The translations under genes and the position numbers were made by a program. The notes under the pieces were generated by a model. The model had not been told where the DNA came from. It searched no databases and saw only the letters and a program-made list of their open reading frames with translations. From contig JBGSHS010000277.1 of assembly GCA_041752115.1 (NCBI GenBank), positions 22,641 through 86,640 on the forward strand: a stretch of DNA of 64,000 nucleotides, in the 5' to 3' direction. Source of the stretch: JAJRVM01 sp041752115 (GTDB lineage Bacteria > Planctomycetota > Planctomycetia > Pirellulales > Pirellulaceae). Position 1 is the stretch's first letter; every line of letters starts with the position of its first letter. Below, in pieces: positions 34,604 through 43,365 of this stretch.

Positions 34604-35584
34604 ATGAAAAAGTGGGGGCATCATCTCGGTTCTCTGATCGTCCTGGCCATCTTCCTCGGAGCGGCCTGGCTTCTGTATCACGAACTGCGGAAGTACCACC
34701 TGCACGACGTCTTCGCTGCGCTGGCCGCGATTCCGAGCTGGAGAATTGCGGCCGCAATATTGCTGACCGCAGCCAATTACATCGTGCTGATGGGCTACGA
34801 CTATCTGGCAGTTCGCGCGGTATCGCATCCGCTTCCGTATCATAAGGTGGCACTGGCGTCATTCACGGGCTTCGTCACGAGCTACAACTTGGGAGCTCTG
34901 CTGGGAGGTACGTCAGTCCGCTATCGGTTATACTCGGCCTGGGGTCTGTCGACGGTCGAGATTGTGCAGCTGTTCGTGATGCTCGGAATCACGTTCTGGG
35001 TGGGAATCTTTGCTCTGGCGGGAATCGTCTTCGTCCTCGACCCGTTTCCGATTCCCCATCAGCTTCATCTGCCGTTTGACAACGTACGGCCGCTCGGATT
35101 CGCATTGCTGGCCATTTCCGTGGGCTATGTCGCGTTGACGCTCATCCGGCGAGTTCCGCTGCACATTCGTGGTACACAGATCCAGCTTCCCGGCCTGCGC
35201 ACGACCTTGCTGCAACTGGCTGTGGCGGCAGCTGACTTGATGATCGCCGCGGGCTGCCTGTTCCTGCTCGTCTCGCACGACCTGACAATCGGTTACGGCG
35301 AGTTTCTCGGCATGTACCTGTTGGCGGCCGTGGCCGTCATCATCACGCATGTGCCGGGTGGGGTCGGCGTCTTCGAGCTGGTCGTCCTGACTTTGGCCGC
35401 TCCGACAGAGTCGGCGTCCGTGGTGGCAGCGCTGCTGGTGTTCCGCATTATCTACTACTGGCTTCCTCTGGCCGTCGCGATGCTGCTGTTAGCCGGCAAC
35501 GAGATCTCGCTGCAGCGGTCCCCGGGTTCCCACGGGATCAGGCCGTCTGAGGACTTGACGCATCCATCGGCAAAGGCACCCTGA
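34604..35584 (+). CDS. YbhN/MprF-N-like integral membrane protein (UPF0104)
   Basis: A 326-residue protein with about eight membrane helices (LGSLIVLAIFLGAAWLLYHE; LGALLGGTSVRYRLYSAWGL; LPLAVAMLLLAGNE). The signature GTSVRYRLYSAWG and VIITHVPGGVGVFELVVL belong to the lysylphosphatidylglycerol flippase-like (MprF N-terminal) group. These proteins move lipids or aminoacylated lipids across membranes. There is no aminoacyl-transferase domain attached, so the cargo is unknown. Its 3' end overlaps the convergent FAD monooxygenase by 47 bases, a tight arrangement that could allow antisense effects. Confidence 0.85.
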   Translation: MKKWGHHLGSLIVLAIFLGAAWLLYHELRKYHLHDVFAALAAIPSWRIAAAILLTAANYIVLMGYDYLAVRAVSHPLPYHKVALASFTGFVTSYNLGALLGGTSVRYRLYSAWGLSTVEIVQLFVMLGITFWVGIFALAGIVFVLDPFPIPHQLHLPFDNVRPLGFALLAISVGYVALTLIRRVPLHIRGTQIQLPGLRTTLLQLAVAAADLMIAAGCLFLLVSHDLTIGYGEFLGMYLLAAVAVIITHVPGGVGVFELVVLTLAAPTESASVVAALLVFRIIYYWLPLAVAMLLLAGNEISLQRSPGSHGIRPSEDLTHPSAKAP

Positions 35585-36830
35585 GTCGGAGTTGGCGTGC
35601 CAGTTCTGACAGCTCGCCACACGACGCGGGAATACAGGGGACAATGCGCGACCCGCACTGATGCACCCATCGGTCGACGTGATCGTCGGCGGTCACTTGA
35701 CCTTCCAGCCCGAGCAGGCAGTTCCATTCCCTCGTGCGCTGACGTGAATACTCCTCTAGCTGTTCGGACGAGCTGCCGCGGCCCAGCGAGTCCGCAATCG
35801 CCTCGGCCAGCTCCCGCGCTTCGCGCAGTCCCACATTCATGCTCTGCATCCCCGCCGGCCCCGCCAGGTGCCCCGCATCGCCGGCCAGCCAGACCCGACC
35901 TCGTCCAAAGCTGGTGGCCAGACGCTGTTCGAAACGCACCACCAATCGCCAACGGATATCCTGGACCGCCCGGTCGAACCAGGGAGCGCGTTCGGCCAGC
36001 AGAGCGCGAAAGCTGCTCTCGTCCAGCGACGGGAAGCGAACACCGCCGATCTCAATGTGAAGCCGGTTCTTGGTCCGAGTATTTACCGGGACCACGCAAT
36101 CCAGCAGCTCGAAACTCCAGCGACAGCCATTGTTCGGCAGTGGCCAGAGCACATCGGTGGTCTGCGGGCCCAGCACAAGCCGCATCTCGTGCCCCAGGTC
36201 TTCACTGAGCTGGCATTCAAACACGGCATAATGCAGCGCCCGTGCGACTTCAGGAAACTCGATCCCTGCGCTCCGGCGAACCATCGATCGATGCCCGTCT
36301 GCGCCAATGACATAAGGAAATCTCGCGTCGTAGGTCTGATCGATCGTCCACTCCGTGTGCGCCACGCCGTAACCGACCGATTCCTTCGACATCTTATCAA
36401 TCGTAACATCCACTCCCTCTGAACCGGCCACCAGACGCGAGACGCAGTGATTCCACAGTACGGCCACGCCGGCGCGGCGCAGAGCACGCTCCAGCACCCC
36501 TTCCAGGACGTCCTGAGGCATCACCATGACAGGCTGTTGGCTCTCGTCCTGAGCCGTGATCCGCACCTCGGCCCTGCGCGTCGCGGAATCGTACAGCCCG
36601 ATCGTGCACACCGGATAGGCGCGCTCCCGAACCTCGTCACGCAATCCCATCTCCTCCAGCAGACGCAGCGAACGTGCATGCAGGGCCAGCGCATAGCTGT
36701 GCGCTCCCGTTCGCCAGTCCTTATCCACCACGGTGACAGAAACGCCTTGCTTGGCCAATGTCAGCGCAGCGAACAAGCCGACCGGCCCCGCCCCCACCAC
36801 CAACACGTCGGACTTCTTCTTGTCAAACAT
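35538..36830 (-). CDS. FAD-dependent monooxygenase (PHBH/UbiH class)
   Basis: A 430-residue flavoprotein hydroxylase. VLVVGAGPVGLFAALTLAKQ near the N-terminus is the FAD-binding Rossmann motif. IGADGHRSMVRRSAG is the second PHBH motif, and RVWLAGDAGHLAGPAGMQSM the third with the FAD ribityl-binding GD. Substrates in this class are aromatic rings or polyketide-like compounds using NAD(P)H. The gene is alone on its strand, with two palindromes about 50-80 bases upstream that may be operator sites. Its last 47 bases overlap the convergent membrane protein gene. Confidence 0.9.
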   Translation of the reverse strand: MFDKKKSDVLVVGAGPVGLFAALTLAKQGVSVTVVDKDWRTGAHSYALALHARSLRLLEEMGLRDEVRERAYPVCTIGLYDSATRRAEVRITAQDESQQPVMVMPQDVLEGVLERALRRAGVAVLWNHCVSRLVAGSEGVDVTIDKMSKESVGYGVAHTEWTIDQTYDARFPYVIGADGHRSMVRRSAGIEFPEVARALHYAVFECQLSEDLGHEMRLVLGPQTTDVLWPLPNNGCRWSFELLDCVVPVNTRTKNRLHIEIGGVRFPSLDESSFRALLAERAPWFDRAVQDIRWRLVVRFEQRLATSFGRGRVWLAGDAGHLAGPAGMQSMNVGLREARELAEAIADSLGRGSSSEQLEEYSRQRTREWNCLLGLEGQVTADDHVDRWVHQCGSRIVPCIPASCGELSELARQLRLRVPLPMDASSPQTA

Positions 36831-36878
36831 AGTCAGACCTCATTTCTTCCCATGCATGAATCGCGTGCTACCCTCATC

Positions 36879-36909
36879 ATTCGACCGACGTCGAATGCCA
36901 TTGCGCAAT
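36879..36909 (-). promoter_or_regulatory. Two neighbouring palindromes upstream of the monooxygenase gene
   Basis: ATTCGAC-CGAC-GTCGAAT occupies 36879-36896 with perfect seven-base arms. ATTGCGCAAT occupies 36900-36909. They lie 49-79 bases upstream of the start codon, where a repressor or activator would sit. The regulator and promoter elements are not identified. Confidence 0.5.
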
Positions 36910-37481
36910 TGTCGCGAGCAGCTCCATCCTGTCGCATTCATTCTGACACGGATCGGTCCTGTCAAAGATCCTGACCGTGCCGCACACGCTCCAGGAACCT
37001 GTCAGCCGCTTCTGCCAAGGAACAACTGCCTCGCCTGTGCCCGCTTTCAGTCCAACGCAATTCTGGCGGTCACGGCGATCGACGGCAGAGCCTCCTCAGG
37101 TGCGAAACGCGCATGTAAGACAGGTCCTGGCCCGCCCCTCCAGCATATCCGTTTTGCGTCCCAGGCGTGAGCGAATTCCGCGAAAAGTTGCGAAGCAAGA
37201 GCCGATTGGCAAAGCAGTTGCGCAGACAGATTTGGTTCGCTGACGAGCATTTCCGCTGCGGAAGCCCGGCAGTCGCGCTGTACCAGGAAATCTGTCGCGG
37301 CTAGGCCGCCCCTTGTATCGTGGCAGTTCGCGCGCGAAACTCGTTGAACCTCGCGAATACAACCACGGTTTCCCATCAGCAGCTAGAAGCTGGCACTCGC
37401 CACGGGAGTACCGGATTGGCGGTCCGCTGGAGGGAACCTGCTGGATTCGGACAATCATCCTCTCACGAAAGGCAATCCGTG
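36910..37481. other. Gene-poor interval before sulfatase
   Basis: Frames here are short or overlap the shadow of the sulfatase 5' region, and I recognise no domain. The sulfatase promoter probably lies in the last 150 bases. Confidence 0.5.
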
Positions 37482-39143
37482 ATGAGCCGATTCTCTTCCC
37501 ACACGACGCGTATGCCATCGCAGCGTACCCAGAGCACTTCGCTCGGCAGCTGGAGGCTGGCCGTATTGGTGGCCAGCTCTGTTATCCTGTATGCCAACGG
37601 CGGCTTCGCCGATTCGCCCGGGGAGAAAGGCCACCCGAACATCATTATCGTGCTGGCCGATGATCTCGGGTGGGGAGACGTTCGCTGTTATGATCCGCAA
37701 CATGCACAGGTCCCCACGCCATGTATCGACCAACTCGCTGCCCAGGGCCTGCGGTTCACCGACGCGCACACGAGCGGTTCCCTCTGTTCGCCCAGTCGCT
37801 ACGGACTGCTGACGGGCCGCTCCAGCTGGCGCACTCCCATGCGTTTGCATGTCGTCCGCGCATACGGCTCCCCGCTCATCTCCGCTCATCGCCTGACCCT
37901 GCCGGCCTTGCTCCAGCAGCATGGTTACCATACGGCGTGCATCGGCAAATGGCACCTCGGATGGGACTGGCCGCTGCGTCAACCTGACGGATCGATTGAG
38001 CATGCACCGCAGGACGTGTTCGTGCAGCAGCGTACGGGAGAACTGGCGTTCGAACTCCCCATTGGCCACGGTCCCATCACTCGCGGATTCCATGAGTACT
38101 TTGGCGTCGATCTTCCCAACCTTCCTCCGTACACCTTTATCCGCAACGACCGGCTGGTGGTGGCCCCGACCGACCGTAAGACACTGCAGGACCGCATCCA
38201 TTGGGGACCGGAAGGCCCGATGGCTCCGGGCTGGCAGTTCGATGAAGTCCTGCCCCGGCTGGTCGATGAGGCAGAGGCTTATCTGGCACGCTGTGCCGCA
38301 GCCGATCGGCCATTCTTCCTGTACTTTCCGCTGACGTCCCCCCACGAACCAATCGCCCCCTCGGCACCTTTTCGCGGCAAGAGTGGTATCAGCGACGTGG
38401 CCGACTTCATCATGGAAACCGACGCGGCACTGGGACGCGTGATGGATGCCTTGGAGCGGCACAAACTGTCAGACAATACGCTGCTGGTATTCACATCCGA
38501 CAACGGTCACTGCGGCTACACCGGAATTGCCCCCCTGCAGAATACGGGACACCGCGTGGGCGGACCGTATCGTGGCTACAAGTGCGACATTTCCGAAGGA
38601 GGTCATCGCGTGCCGCTGGTCGTACGCTGGCCCGGCGTGGTCGCCGCAGACCAGGTAGCCCAGCAGCTCGTCTGCCTGACCGATTGGATGGCAACCTGCG
38701 CCGAAATCCTGGGCACACAACTGCCGGACGCAGCAGGTGAAGATAGCGTCAGCTTGCTTCCCATCCTCCGCGGATCTTCAGAGCCAACGCGCGCCGACCT
38801 GGTCGTGCACTCGTACTTCGCCGATGTCCTCTCCATCCGTCGCGGGCCCTGGAAACTCGCCTGGTGCGCCGGCGACGGAGTCTCCAGCCGCTGGTGCAAC
38901 GAGCAGGGAGTGCCACACGATCTGACCGACCGCGACGCGCTCGATCAGGGAAAGCCTCCCGTGCAGCTCTATCAACTTGAACAGGATCCGGGCGAAACCA
39001 ACAACCTGCAGGCGGAACATCCGGAACTGGTGAAGGAATTGCGGCAGCGCATCGAGGACTGCATCCAACGCGGACGAAGCACGCCCGGCACGCCACAGCA
39101 AAACGACGTGCCGATTGTTTTATCCCATGAGCCGCCACAGTGA
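37482..39143 (+). CDS. Secreted sulfatase (formylglycine type) 1
   Basis: A 553-residue sulfatase starting at the ATG at 37482, with a leader containing LAVLVASSVILYANGGFADS. Metal-binding DDLGWGDVRCYDP (Asp-Asp) is near residue 65. The formylglycine motif is C102-SPSR in GSLCSPSRYGLLTGR. TYHTA-like HGYHTACIGKWHLG supplies the conserved Lys-Trp-His; PLTSPHEPIAP and FTSDNGHCG complete the active site. It would hydrolyse sulfate esters from an extracellular glycan after activation by a formylglycine-generating enzyme, which is not in this window. It is followed by a convergent GH-A enzyme, so the two may act on the same substrate but are not an operon. It is longer than the second sulfatase, with an extra C-terminal insert. 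Confidence 0.95.
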   Translation: MSRFSSHTTRMPSQRTQSTSLGSWRLAVLVASSVILYANGGFADSPGEKGHPNIIIVLADDLGWGDVRCYDPQHAQVPTPCIDQLAAQGLRFTDAHTSGSLCSPSRYGLLTGRSSWRTPMRLHVVRAYGSPLISAHRLTLPALLQQHGYHTACIGKWHLGWDWPLRQPDGSIEHAPQDVFVQQRTGELAFELPIGHGPITRGFHEYFGVDLPNLPPYTFIRNDRLVVAPTDRKTLQDRIHWGPEGPMAPGWQFDEVLPRLVDEAEAYLARCAAADRPFFLYFPLTSPHEPIAPSAPFRGKSGISDVADFIMETDAALGRVMDALERHKLSDNTLLVFTSDNGHCGYTGIAPLQNTGHRVGGPYRGYKCDISEGGHRVPLVVRWPGVVAADQVAQQLVCLTDWMATCAEILGTQLPDAAGEDSVSLLPILRGSSEPTRADLVVHSYFADVLSIRRGPWKLAWCAGDGVSSRWCNEQGVPHDLTDRDALDQGKPPVQLYQLEQDPGETNNLQAEHPELVKELRQRIEDCIQRGRSTPGTPQQNDVPIVLSHEPPQ

Positions 39144-39181
39144 ACCTGGTTGAAATTGAATTGGGCACACCTTCGTCTCTT

Positions 39182-39211
39182 CCTTCGCGCCTTTGCGCCT
39201 TGGCGTGAGCC
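39182..39211. repeat. Dispersed short element, reverse orientation of the 14.9 kb copy
   Basis: The stretch reading CTTCGCGCCTTTGCGCCTTG with GCGTGAGC is the reverse complement type of the CTCACGCGAAGGCGCCAAG element at 14882. It lies in the 84-base gap between the convergent sulfatase and GH-A genes. Confidence 0.6.
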
Positions 39212-39227
39212 TCTTGGTCCTCCCGCC

Positions 39228-41936
39228 TCACGGCTGGATGAGGTAGTAGATCGCATCGCGACGCAGCTCGATCTGGTCAGCGGTGCCGACTGCTTCCTGC
39301 ACGTAACCGTTGAAATCCAACGCCGTCACTTTGAGCTGCGCAGCGTCGCCACGTCGCAGCCGTACGGTTCCCTGCAGCTCTTTGAAAAGCCACGGGTCCT
39401 GGCCAATGCTCTCGATCTGCTTGTCTCCCTCGGGCAACGACGTCGTCCGGAACTTATTGGCTTTCTCTTCCGACATCACCTGCAGCAGCATTCTGCGCGA
39501 CGTACTCAACGGCTGTCCATCCAGACTGATCAGGACGATGTGCCCCAGCTCCATACTCGATGCCACTCGAATGTCACGCAGGGCAACGGACCCGGCGGCG
39601 GCCAGATCGCCGCTGACCCCCTGTACGGCCGGCGCATTGACATACATAAGGCCTTGCCCGTAGTCCAGCAACACCTCTCGAGTGGTGCTCATCACCGTCT
39701 GCTTCTGGCGATCGATGTACTTGTCCAGCGGCTGCAGGCGCGATGGCTCGTCTTCTGTGACGAACTTCACCTCGGTGCGTCCTGCGTAGTGTATCAGAGG
39801 ATCGATGACATTTCCCGGCTTGAGCACCGTTGTCTGCGGGACGTCCTTGAGTCGCAGTTCGTCGAACGCGGCATCCTGCGGCAAGGGAGTACCTTGCAGG
39901 TCAAACAGAGCGTCGATGTTCAAGTTCAGCTCCGCCAACACCTCGCCCGGTTCCACCAGACGCTGACGATAGATCACGGCGGCAGCGGGAAACTGTCCCA
40001 TCATGGCTGGCGACATCAGCGTCCAGGGCTGCATGAAGAAGCCCGGTTTGACCGTCCACATGGCACCATCCTGAGCGAAATGGACGATGGCGTTGCCCCC
40101 CTGCAACGCTCCGTAGACTGCCAGGTACAAGGGAGCTTCCGACCGGTATCGGTTGGGGCGATTCCACGTCGTCTCAGAAATCATTGACGGCAAATTATTG
40201 TAGCGCACATCCATCGCCGGGTGCACAAAGGCCTTGGCTTTCCCCGGCTCCTCCGGATCAAACCGCAGCGCACTGCGGTCCGCGTACGTGTGACCGTCCC
40301 GCACGGACCACTCCGAGTTGTCTCCGCGACTGTGGCAACTGAAGTATCCATGCCGATCGATGAAATCGCCGACCGTGTAACTGTACTTCTCCAGTGGACC
40401 GAACACTTCGGGACTGGCCGTCGTCCAGTTGGAGGCGGTGATGACGCCTTGAAAACCCAGCTCGCGCAGGAACCGATTGGTCGTCTCATAGAACTGCCGC
40501 TGCAGCTCCACCAGAAAACGCACGGTGTCCTTGTCACGCTGCGTCTTCTCCTGGAACATGTTCCAGAGCGGGCGAAAGCCGATGCGCCCTTCCTGTACAT
40601 TGTCGCGCGGCAGACTTTGTCCACCCCATTTCTCTAGAGTGGCCGGCAACGACCCGTACTGTTGAACCAGCCACTGCGCAAACAATGTCTCTACCAAGCG
40701 CAGCTGCGGGTCGGGAATGTTCTGTTCGCTGAACGTCCAGAACAGGAACGAATCCTCGTTCTGCATCTCCAGGCCCGCTACGGCCGGCTCGTCGATCAGG
40801 CGTTTGCCCGTCGACTCGCTGGGGGTCAGCAGCAACGCACTCCACCACTGTCGATACTTCTCCTGAAATTGTGGATTGAAGAAGAGCGCAGCGAACGGAT
40901 GCTGCTGACCGTTATAGCCGGCGAGCCAGTCGGCATCGGCAGGAGGTGTCAGCCACAGAGGGAAATAAATCGAAAGATGCGTGTAAATTCCTTCAGCCTT
41001 CATCGTCTCGACAACCTCCTGCGCATGACGCACGGAGGTCATCTTCACGTCGCCGTTCTGGTCGAAGTAGCCGCCGTGCAGCCGGACCAGATTGACCCCG
41101 CGCTTCGCCAGCAGCCGGGCCTCTCGCTGCAGTCCTTCGCGATCCTTGGCCGACGGACCGTTCACGCCCCAGAACCGAATCGGCTGGCCCGTCGCCTGAT
41201 GGACGAACTCTCCGTCCTTCACGCCAATGAAACCGTGCTCGCCCGCCACCTGTTCATTCAGACTACGCAGGTCCAGTCCCGCCGAGTCCTGGAACGCATC
41301 GTCAGACGGCTGAAACGGCACCCATCCGTCGTTCTCACGAGCTGCCTGCCGCATGGCCTCAGCCACCGCGTCGGGCTTCAGAGTCCCCTGGGGCTGAAAC
41401 GGCTCGCTGGTCAGCACAAAACAGTCGAGGTAGCCGTGATTACTGTTCGCACTGTCCATCCGGAAACGGATCGTGTGGCGGCCGCGCGAAAGCTCCAGCC
41501 GTCCCGCCTTGGCCCAAGTCAGGAAGCGCAAATCGGGCTTGCCGTCCGCCGCGATGTTCACATTCCCTACCGTCTGGCCACCCAAATCAATCTCCGTCCA
41601 CTCTCCGTGGTCCGAATCAGAAGGGTCCAAGCAATAGGAAAGCCGAGCTTGAACCGGATTGGCACGCACCCAGACGTCATAGCCCCCCGCCTGCCTGACG
41701 GAAAAACCGTACTCGGCTTCCCCGGCCTTCTCCGTGCTGAAGTTGCTGATGAAATCCCCGTCCGACAGCTGATCTGTTTTCACTTGATCGTACCACCACG
41801 GGTGACGATTCATCGTCGACTGCGTCGGCTTCTCACCCTCGATCCAGATCCATTCGCCGCGCGCCGCAGCGTGCCACCCACACAGCCCAATAGCAACAGC
41901 CAGCGACAGCGAGCGACAGATACCAGTCAGCCACAT
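39228..41936 (-). CDS. Secreted clan GH-A glycosidase with N-terminal carbohydrate-binding-like domain
   Basis: The start is the ATG ending at 41936; a GTG three bases earlier is an alternative, and GAGGAG precedes both. The protein is 902 residues, with signal peptide LSLAVAIGLCGWHAAARGE. Residues 30-170 form a CBM6/35-like sandwich (WVRANPVQARLSYCLDPSDS; LTSEPFQPQ). The barrel follows from GQPIRFWGVNGPSAKDREGL. RGVNLVRLHGGYFDQNGD and AGLEMQNEDSFLFW (acid/base Glu) are seen, with PSMISETTWNRP (nucleophile Glu) near residue 590. A beta-rich C-terminal domain follows. It is a paralogue of the 25912-28818 gene. Expected role is extracellular polysaccharide cleavage alongside the sulfatases. Confidence 0.82.
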   Translation of the reverse strand: MWLTGICRSLSLAVAIGLCGWHAAARGEWIWIEGEKPTQSTMNRHPWWYDQVKTDQLSDGDFISNFSTEKAGEAEYGFSVRQAGGYDVWVRANPVQARLSYCLDPSDSDHGEWTEIDLGGQTVGNVNIAADGKPDLRFLTWAKAGRLELSRGRHTIRFRMDSANSNHGYLDCFVLTSEPFQPQGTLKPDAVAEAMRQAARENDGWVPFQPSDDAFQDSAGLDLRSLNEQVAGEHGFIGVKDGEFVHQATGQPIRFWGVNGPSAKDREGLQREARLLAKRGVNLVRLHGGYFDQNGDVKMTSVRHAQEVVETMKAEGIYTHLSIYFPLWLTPPADADWLAGYNGQQHPFAALFFNPQFQEKYRQWWSALLLTPSESTGKRLIDEPAVAGLEMQNEDSFLFWTFSEQNIPDPQLRLVETLFAQWLVQQYGSLPATLEKWGGQSLPRDNVQEGRIGFRPLWNMFQEKTQRDKDTVRFLVELQRQFYETTNRFLRELGFQGVITASNWTTASPEVFGPLEKYSYTVGDFIDRHGYFSCHSRGDNSEWSVRDGHTYADRSALRFDPEEPGKAKAFVHPAMDVRYNNLPSMISETTWNRPNRYRSEAPLYLAVYGALQGGNAIVHFAQDGAMWTVKPGFFMQPWTLMSPAMMGQFPAAAVIYRQRLVEPGEVLAELNLNIDALFDLQGTPLPQDAAFDELRLKDVPQTTVLKPGNVIDPLIHYAGRTEVKFVTEDEPSRLQPLDKYIDRQKQTVMSTTREVLLDYGQGLMYVNAPAVQGVSGDLAAAGSVALRDIRVASSMELGHIVLISLDGQPLSTSRRMLLQVMSEEKANKFRTTSLPEGDKQIESIGQDPWLFKELQGTVRLRRGDAAQLKVTALDFNGYVQEAVGTADQIELRRDAIYYLIQP

Positions 41937-42310
41937 CACGATCTTCTCCTCAAGGTCTGGACTTGCATGATCCGGCCCACTGCCGAGAGCGCGGAAGGCG
42001 AGTCAAATGACTCCGCACCGTCCGATATCTTAAGGGATTATCGGCGCTGGTGCGCACCTCACTGGGTAAGAACGGTAGCAGCACAGGAGGGCTGCCGGTG
42101 GACTGGCACCTGACAAGCGGGCTCCAGCCAGCCCCCCATAGATCTGGAGACCCCATACGAACGCTGTTCGAGCGCCGCTGCACGCGAGGACGCCGGGACC
42201 GACCTGCAGTCGGAATCAGAGATCGTGTTGGTGCACTGCGCCGCTCCCCACGACGAAAATTGGCCAGAGCACGAATAACCAAGTCGTATGCGATGCTCGT
42301 CAAGTTGCCA

Positions 42311-42380
42311 TCACAGGATGATTCGGCATTGGGAATTCGTCATTACCTTCGTCATTGGGTACTTCGTCATTCGGCATTGA
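42311..42380. repeat. Short direct-repeat cluster (TTCGTCATT x3)
   Basis: ATTCGGCATT flanks (42321 and 42370 region) enclose three copies of TTCGTCATT with GGGAA/GGGTA spacers. It lies in the 490-base gap between the GH-A gene and the YbaK-type gene. Nothing else is seen in that gap. Confidence 0.55.
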
Positions 42381-42426
42381 AACGGGTGTGCCGAATCACT
42401 TTCGACCATGAAGGGCGCAGTGAACC

Positions 42427-42894
42427 TCACATCGCCAGACGCGTGAAGTGTCCCACAATCGGTTTCTCGAGGTGGCGAAAGTCGTCGAACAACATACGGA
42501 TCGCTTCGTGATGGTTGTTCCCTTCGAAGACAATCTCATAGTCTTCATCCAGACTCGCGTCCACAATCGTCATCATCCCGTAATACGATCCAAACGGTGG
42601 CAATACTCCCAGTTCGCAGTCCGTGCAGTGGTCGGCTACCTCCTGCTCACTCGCCACGTCAATGTCCCGCCCTCCCAACATCTCCGAGACCATTTCCAGA
42701 TCCACTTGCCGGCTGGCCGGGAGCACTGCGACCACATAGGTCTTGCCCCGGTCGGCCCGCAACAGCACCGTCTTCGCCACATGATGGCCCGATACGTGGA
42801 GCGTTTGTGCCATGCTTTGAGCGTTATACGTATCCTGGTGGGGCAACAGATCAAAATCCACCCGTTCCGCTTTCAGAAAGTCGCTGATCTTCAT
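42427..42894 (-). CDS. YbaK/ProX-type aminoacyl-tRNA deacylase-like protein
   Basis: The start is the ATG ending at 42894, giving 155 residues, with GAGGG upstream. The YbaK domain spans nearly the whole chain: NAQSMAQTLHVSGHHVAKTV carries the conserved Lys, LLRADRGKTYVVAVLPASRQ leads on, and GVLPPFGSYYGMMTIVD is the final GxxPPFG loop near the active site. It probably clears mischarged tRNA (Cys/Ala on Pro-tRNA type) or a related ester. It is a single-gene unit with no prolyl-tRNA synthetase nearby. Confidence 0.9.
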   Translation of the reverse strand: MKISDFLKAERVDFDLLPHQDTYNAQSMAQTLHVSGHHVAKTVLLRADRGKTYVVAVLPASRQVDLEMVSEMLGGRDIDVASEQEVADHCTDCELGVLPPFGSYYGMMTIVDASLDEDYEIVFEGNNHHEAIRMLFDDFRHLEKPIVGHFTRLAM

Positions 42895-43365
42895 CGGAAT
42901 ACCCTCTCTTTGTGCAGAAGTGAAGACAAACGAATTCACAATTTCCTCTTGGTCACAGTCAATCAATCGTAGCGCCCGAGTCCGCGCAGTGTACCCCTCG
43001 CTCAAGAGCGCCGCGTGCTCACCCACTCCCCTCTAGCAGAACGCATCCAAACGGCACCGCCAATGCATCTGTAGACGCATCTTGCAACAACCACAAAGAG
43101 GTATCCGGGGGGCGGACCGGATCCCGCGACCCCTGCTTCCAATGACCAATGACCAATCCGATGGAGAACGAGTTCCAGGCGAGATTTCACCCATGGATGC
43201 CGCTGATCCGAGGCCTCAACCGCATAATGACGAAGGAAGAGGAACCGCTGTAAGGAAGTGGACGGTCACTGGAACATTGTCCTTCCTGAGGAACAATTCC
43301 CATCACAGCGACCAGGACGATCTTTCCCGGCCCTACCTGTCCCCACTTCGCACGTGGTCGGTGGA
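42895..43365. other. Gene-poor interval with dispersed repeat
   Basis: No supported gene is present. A 92-bp repeat shared with 63695-63786 occupies 43255-43346, and a short direct repeat AATGACCAATGACCAA lies near 43141. Confidence 0.6.
43255..43346. repeat. 92-bp dispersed repeat, copy 1
   Basis: It aligns without gaps to 63695-63786, with 17 mismatches in the 86 bases I scored. Shared cores include GGAACATTGTCCTT, CTGAGGAA and GCGACCAGGACGAT. The minus-strand translation VLVAVMGIVPQEGQCSSD matches VLVAVVRCIPQQGQCSID from copy 2, suggesting the repeat may be a relic of coding sequence. Confidence 0.85.

Noticed and set aside
40662..42113. 483-residue plus-strand frame opposite the GH-A gene
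   Set aside because: Composition (Arg, Gln, His-rich) is that of a shadow frame.
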